Assembly: GCA_905250075.1 (NCBI GenBank)
Contig: CAJNOP010000040.1
Span: 665,907-729,906 of the forward strand
Reading direction: 5' to 3'
DNA from: Rotaria sp. Silwood1
Taxonomy: Eukaryota; Rotifera; Eurotatoria; Philodinida; Philodinidae
DNA: 64,000 nucleotides
This document shows positions 59,562-64,000 of the stretch, one piece after another. A program made the translations under genes and the position numbers. A model generated the notes under the pieces. The model searched no databases. It worked only from the letters and a program-made list of their open reading frames with translations, and was not told where the DNA came from. How positions within the stretch are numbered: position 1 is the stretch's first letter; every line of letters begins with the position of its first letter.

Positions 59562-60476
59562 CTATCTTCGATAATATTCAACTGGTTTAATTGATTTTTT
59601 ATCCGATAATATTGAATCGTAATCAATACTTTGATGTCTACTGCTATTCATTGAATTTTCTTCATAACTTCGTACAAAAGCTCGTGCAACCATAGAATCT
59701 TGAAATGAATTATGTTCATAATTATTATTTTCTTGTTTTTCTTCAATATGATCATTATAACATGGTTGATGAGAATAATTTCGATTTAATAATGAAGGAT
59801 TATTTAATTGTTGTTGTCGAATCATAGTATCACATACAGAACAATGATTTGATAATTTTGGTGTTAAATGAGTTATTCGTTTTTGTCCATAACTATATGT
59901 TTCATAGAATACTTTTGCTAATAAATCAGCAAGTAAACGTGATTGTTTACTTGTTTTACAAAGTACAACATGACAATCAAGTTCATTGGAATATTGTGAA
60001 CGAGCAATCCATGCAAATATACGACGATGTAATGGTTCAGCAACACAATATGATATATTTTCAATAGCATCACACCAAACATTTTTATATGTTCCATCAG
60101 CTATTTCTTCAAATATACATAAACCAAATCTATCTATTGATATAGCACAACGATTATAAAGTGAGCCTCTTTTTGAACGTGCCCATACAATACGTACAGG
60201 TTCCTGGAATAATAATTAAAAAAAAAAAACTAAAGATTGAATAGATAGAAAATTTTTACTTACAATTGCTATACCTATTCCACGAGCATATAATGAAGGT
60301 TCTTTACCTAAATATTTAACTGATTGAAGAGAATCTTCACATCGAAGTTCACTTTCATTCATTTCTTTAAGACTGACAAAACGATAAATTCTTTTTTTTT
60401 TCTCTTTCATCAACCTTTTATCATCGAATATCTTATTGGGGTGACCTTTAGAGATTTTTTTTTCTTTTCTTTTCAT
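59562..60476 (-). CDS. PTB/PID-domain adaptor, FAM43-like
   Basis: Exons 60264..60476 and 59562..60203 join in phase 0 to 284 aa. A Lys-rich N-terminus leads into a PTB fold at about residues 46-180: SVKYLGKEPSLYARGIGIA, IVWARSKRG, CAISIDRFGLCIFEE, the diagnostic ENISYCVAEPLHRRIFAWIARS, and DCHVVLCKTSKQSRLLADLLAKVF. The 'YCVA...FAW...CH.VL' series matches FAM43 proteins best; PID1 and GULP are more distant. PTB domains bind NPxY-type tails or lipids; the role of FAM43 proteins is poorly known. The C-terminus is polar, Asn/His/Gln-rich, with VARAFVRSYEEN. The start chosen is the first ATG; the frame extends upstream only through non-ATG codons. Confidence 0.75.
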
Positions 60477-60707
60477 TGATCCTATAGTAAAGCTTCTTTC
60501 GAGGAAATCAAGCAACTGATGATGATGGGAAGATAGAAAACATATGAAAAGAAAGGCTGTGCGTAATTTATTTTCAAAGTAAAAAAAGAAAAAAGAGAAT
60601 AAAGCGGGAATAAGGATACATAAGAGGCGCGCACAAGGCTATTTAACTGTTTATATTATGTATTTATATATATATATATATTTGTGAACAGACATGACTG
60701 ATGATCG
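60477..60707. promoter_or_regulatory. Shared divergent promoter of the FAM43-like and VAMP genes
   Basis: 231 bp between the two start codons. It contains a TA-rich tract (60665-60682, TATATATATATAT) about 25-45 bp before the VAMP ATG and a GC-richer island GAGGCGCGCACAAGGC near 60625. Confidence 0.55.
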
Positions 60708-61706
60708 ATGAAATTCTGTTTTCGTCTTCGATTACGAAAAAAAAATCAATTCAAAAAATATAAAAAACATTCATATGTGGTTAATCTATTTAATCATCAT
60801 GATAATCATAAACAAGAACAACAAAAACAGATCGAAATGCCAATCAATGAATCTAATCAATTATCTAATAATATGTCATATGCTAATAATGGTAGTGGTG
60901 ATGATCGAGTAAAATATTTTAAACAAATACCAACACCTGTTGATGAACAACAAATAGCTAATGCACAAGATAAAGTTGATAGATTAATGAATATAATAAC
61001 AGATACATATGAAAAAACTTTAGTTAGAAATCTTCGTCTTGAAGAACTTGATATGAGATCAACAGATTTATTTCGTGATGCTGAAAAAATGAAAAATATG
61101 GCACATAAAATGCATGATAAATTCTTTTGGGAAGATAGTAAGTTTTCTGAAAAAAATTTTCTCAGACCATATTAGAAAAAAGTACAGAATTCGAATCATA
61201 AAGTATCTTTAAAAATTATATATAAGAAATTTCATCGAAGGACTTGAAATTCGAGAGAGAGGAAGAGAGTTACAATGGTTAATAGCTGTCGAATATCAGG
61301 CACTACATATGTAGTATCAAAAACTTAGTAATTGTTTACGATATGTAAGATGTGTATATTTTGTAAAACTTTCCTGATCTATTTTAGTTTCGTGTCTACT
61401 AAGCCTCTTTCTATATTTAGATCTCCGTAGAAACTCTTTTTTTTTTTGTTTCTTCTCTTTCGGTCCATTTTTCTATATGTATTGCTAGAGCCTGATCGCC
61501 ATCTGTCACGACAGCTTAACAAACGTTAAGAATAATCTTTATTATTTCTTTTTTCCCATTATGCTATTAATCTTTAAAAAAAAACCAAAGTTTTGCTTTT
61601 TGTTCATTTAGAATATTGTATGGTTATAATAATTGCATCAATATCTGCAATTGTACTTGGAGGACTTCTTGCTCTTATATTTATACCAAAAATAACAGGC
61701 AATTAA
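60708..61706 (+). CDS. VAMP/synaptobrevin-type R-SNARE
   Basis: Exons 60708..61137 and 61612..61706 join in phase 1 to 174 aa. After a basic, Asn/Gln-rich head of about 75 residues the SNARE motif runs from DEQQIANAQDKVDRLMNII through LVRNLRLEELDMRSTDLF (the Arg of LVRN fits the R-SNARE zero layer) to AHKMHDKFFWED. A C-terminal anchor encoded by exon 2 (VIIIASISAIVLGGLLALIF) and a tail of seven residues follow. R-SNAREs on vesicles pair with Qa/Qb/Qc SNAREs to drive fusion. The long N-terminal part without a longin domain resembles synaptobrevin/VAMP4-like forms. An inner Met (MPINES) is an alternative start. It converges on the next gene, with 179 bp between stops. Confidence 0.88.
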
Positions 61707-61885
61707 ATCTATGTAATCTCTTTGTTTGTGTTATTGTTCATTTTCTTTTTCTATATACTTGTATGAGCTTTTGCTCATCACGTCTGTGTCAATTCAGATA
61801 CAAGGTTGTTTTTTTTAATGTGAAAATCAAAAAAAAAGAAGAAGAAGAAGGAAAAAAAATTCATGAAATAAATAAATAGTTCTTC

Positions 61886-63547
61886 TTAATCATTTTGTTG
61901 ACCTGCTGACGTTGATATTAATGCTTCTTTCAGTTGATCATATGCATCACGTTGTTCATCTGTTATAGTATCTTCATCAATTGAATTAAGTAAATCAAGA
62001 CTTGCTCGATCACGCTAAAATTTTCAAATAGATTCATTTCACATTAATCAATATTTATGTTCTACTTACAATATCTTTAACAAGTGCTAATGATGGATAT
62101 TTTTGTAACAGACTTAATGCTATATTATATTGACGATTTTCAATAGCATCATGTAATGATGATGAACCTTCAGAATCTCGATAAAGTGCAAAATTTTTAC
62201 GATCAGATATCATTGTATCAACTGTTTCTATATCTCCATCTTTGATTGCTTGATTTAACTGTTTGATTTTTCCCTACAACAAAACAAAAAAAAAACTGTT
62301 AGTACAACATCGACAGGATTAAAATGACAGTACGCCAAACCGCAAAGTAGTCGAAAAACAGGGGTATTCTGTTTGTCATAACCGGTAGGAGAGAGAGCGA
62401 AAGGATGCAACTTTCTACTATATATATTTTAACAATCCTTTTAGATTGTGTTCCACAGAAAAAAAGAAAGAAAATAATTACTAATAATTGAGGAATTTCA
62501 TTATTAATGAAATCATTTGTGTCTTCGTCAGTATCTTCAATTGTTTTTAATTGATTTATTATTTCTGTATAACCACATAAAAGTAAATCATTAATTGCTT
62601 TTGTATTTCCATTTTGAAGTAATTGAACACAAAAAGTATCTAAATAAAAAGACAATTTTTTACATTTATTCATATATAAAAGAAGAATGATACAAACCAA
62701 TTTGATCAACATTTTCTTGAAGACCAGCATCAAGAGCAACATCTCTTGGTGTTTTTCCTTCAGCATTACGTGATGCAATTGAATGATAATTATCACGAAG
62801 TAATTCCGAAAGATTAGCATCTAAAATATATTTTAAAGAAAAAGATAAAGATTTTTTTTTTTCGGTACTAACTTTGAACAGCAGCTTGTCGATGAAGTTC
62901 TGTTTCACCAAATTCAACAACAAATACATCATCTTCTTCACGTACAGCAGGTAATGGTGGTGGTGCAGCTGCTAATTCCTTATGTCTACAAACAAGATAG
63001 ACATTTATATCTTTTAATAATGTTTTTTTCTTATTTGTTTGTTTACCGTCTAGCTAATTCTTCTGCATCTCGTTTACGTTTTTCTTCGGCTTCACGTTGT
63101 TTTCGTTCATTTTCTTCTTGTTCACGTAAAGCTCGAATTTCATTTTTAAGTTGAGCACGATGTTGTTTTTCTTCTTCAGCTTGTTGTCGTTCAAGTTCTA
63201 ATTGTTTTGCTTCTTCTTCTTTCTATTATAAAAGAATAAAAAGAAAGAAAACAAAAAAATTAACGTTTTTATTTAATTGAAAAAAATTTTCTACTTTTTT
63301 TTGTGCTCGTGTATTTTGAACTTGTTTATAGAGAAATGTGGCTAAATATTCAATAGGATCATTTGGACGACGTTCAACTATTTCAGTTAAACCACGAATT
63401 AATACGGGTCCTATATTTACAAAATGATTAAAAATCTGATAAGGAAAAATAAGGAATTCGATACTTGCCTACAGTAGATGATAAATATTTAGCTTCGATT
63501 GAATTTGGATCTGGTGGAGGACGACGTCCTGAATTTGATCGATTCAT
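61886..63547 (-). CDS. DPY30-motif, coiled-coil and ankyrin-like protein, eight exons
   Basis: Exons 63469..63547, 63295..63410, 63047..63222, 62873..62985, 62698..62820, 62482..62639, 62070..62273 and 61886..62014 join in frame to 365 aa. Residues about 19-55 (YLSSTVGPVLIRGLTEIVERRPNDPIEYLATFLYK) are a clear DPY30/RII-type dimerisation motif. It is followed by a Lys/Glu/Arg coiled coil (about 65-125), a Pro/Ala stretch, and ankyrin-like repeats (GETELHRQAAVQNANLSELL, NAEGKTPRDVALDAG, SEGSSSLHDAIENRQYNIAL). DPY30 motifs in such proteins usually dock to AKAP-like helices, often in cilia and sperm tails; IQANK1-like or DYDC-like proteins are the nearest idea. Intron 1 uses a GC donor (G|GCAAGT), forced by frame. 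Confidence 0.82.
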
Positions 63548-63938
63548 TGTAAAGTGTAGCGAAGAAGATTGAATGTAGAATATTTCTATTTTGTTTTATT
63601 GTAACAGTCTGCCATTCATGTCTCTTAGCATCACTTAGTTACGGACAGAATAAAAATTTTTTATAACTGATTTCTTTTTCTTTTTTTTTCTACTCCCGAT
63701 GTATGAGTGGCGTCGCCATTGTCAATTACTGTATTGCCTTACGTATTTAAAGCAAGCCAAAGATTTTACTGAATACAAAAATTACAATATTAGAAGTATT
63801 TTATTTGAAATTGTTGCTTGACAGAATAAAATTTATTTATCATCCAGACTGAATGTAAGAGTAGAGACCATGACGTAAATGAATTACAAAATAATTCAAA
63901 AACACTGAATTACAAAATAATTCACTTTCTATTAGTTT
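63548..63938. other. Upstream flank of the DPY30/ankyrin gene
   Basis: AT-rich promoter-side DNA. A tandem duplication of about 27 bp (TGAATTACAAAATAATTCA twice) lies at about 63878..63925, next to the array below. Confidence 0.5.
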
Positions 63939-63995
63939 CTACCAGGGTCTACCAGGGTCTACCAGGGTCTAGGGTCTACCAGGGTCTACCAGGGT
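63939..63995 (+). repeat. (CTACCAGGGT)n tandem array at the window edge
   Basis: About six copies of the 10-mer CTACCAGGGT, with one shortened unit (CTAGGGT), cut off by the window end at ...GGGTTTCGC. A similar AGGGTTTCGCG followed by TTCGAATC occurs at about 57228 inside the TIR element. Confidence 0.85.
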
Positions 63996-64000
63996 TTCGC

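Noticed and set aside
59339-59626. 95-codon minus-strand ORF overlapping the end of the FAM43-like gene
   Set aside because: It is in another frame over the gene's 3' end and a TA microsatellite, with no motif.
63939-63995. CRISPR array
   Set aside because: Direct 10-mer repeats without unique spacers in a eukaryotic sequence; an ordinary minisatellite.

Overview
The window looks like nuclear DNA of a bdelloid rotifer (Adineta/Rotaria/Philodina type). It is very AT-rich. Coding exons prefer A/T-ending codons and are split by many introns of about 50-100 bp with GT-AG borders. The genes are clearly animal: CASKIN, TMEM231, TLCD4, IP6K, a shugoshin-like gene, VAMP and a neuropeptide-type GPCR. 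The bdelloid assignment is an inference from gene style, gene density and the tract of CCCACA units (complement TGTGGG, the bdelloid telomeric-type repeat as I recall it). I assembled spliced models by hand from donor/acceptor motifs, and every multi-exon model listed as complete closes in frame.

Layout. 0-13.4 kb is gene-dense: a SPRY-like gene (-) divergent from a shugoshin-like gene (+), a six-LIM-domain gene (-), an unrecognised 230-aa gene (-), a DUF1295 membrane reductase-like gene (-) and TLCD4 (-). 16-24.9 kb is one large CASKIN gene (-, 12 exons, 1057 aa). 25-36.8 kb is sparse: one doubtful exon, a foldback repeat and an intronless GT10 fucosyltransferase (-). 36.8-45.6 kb holds a rhodopsin-like GPCR (+), inositol hexakisphosphate kinase (-) and intronless TMEM231 (+). 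59.5-63.6 kb returns to dense genes: a FAM43-like PTB adaptor (-) divergent from a VAMP R-SNARE (+), which converges on a DPY30/ankyrin gene (-).

45.6-59.5 kb is the accessory region. It holds a HicA-like small ORF between two hammerhead-ribozyme-like cores, a 61-nt near-perfect hairpin, a Penelope-type endonuclease fossil, a methyltransferase with a possible foreign origin, a 1.0-kb long inverted repeat, a degenerate 'actgaccat' tandem array, DNA-transposon ends, a TGTGGG/CCCACA tract, five hairpins pairing a GT-rich arm with an AC-rich arm, and a 1.88-kb element with TA-flanked inverted termini filled with AATCGATT-type repeats. This mix of mobile DNA, telomere-type repeats and candidate foreign genes resembles the subtelomeric-style regions described in bdelloids.

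Themes among the host genes: ciliary or membrane parts (TMEM231, the DPY30 protein), vesicle traffic and synaptic scaffolding (VAMP, CASKIN), signalling (GPCR, IP6K, PTB adaptor) and chromosome cohesion (shugoshin-like). They do not form one pathway. Most introns are tiny. The few of 0.6-2.3 kb are exceptional, and four copies of one dispersed repeat family lie in them.
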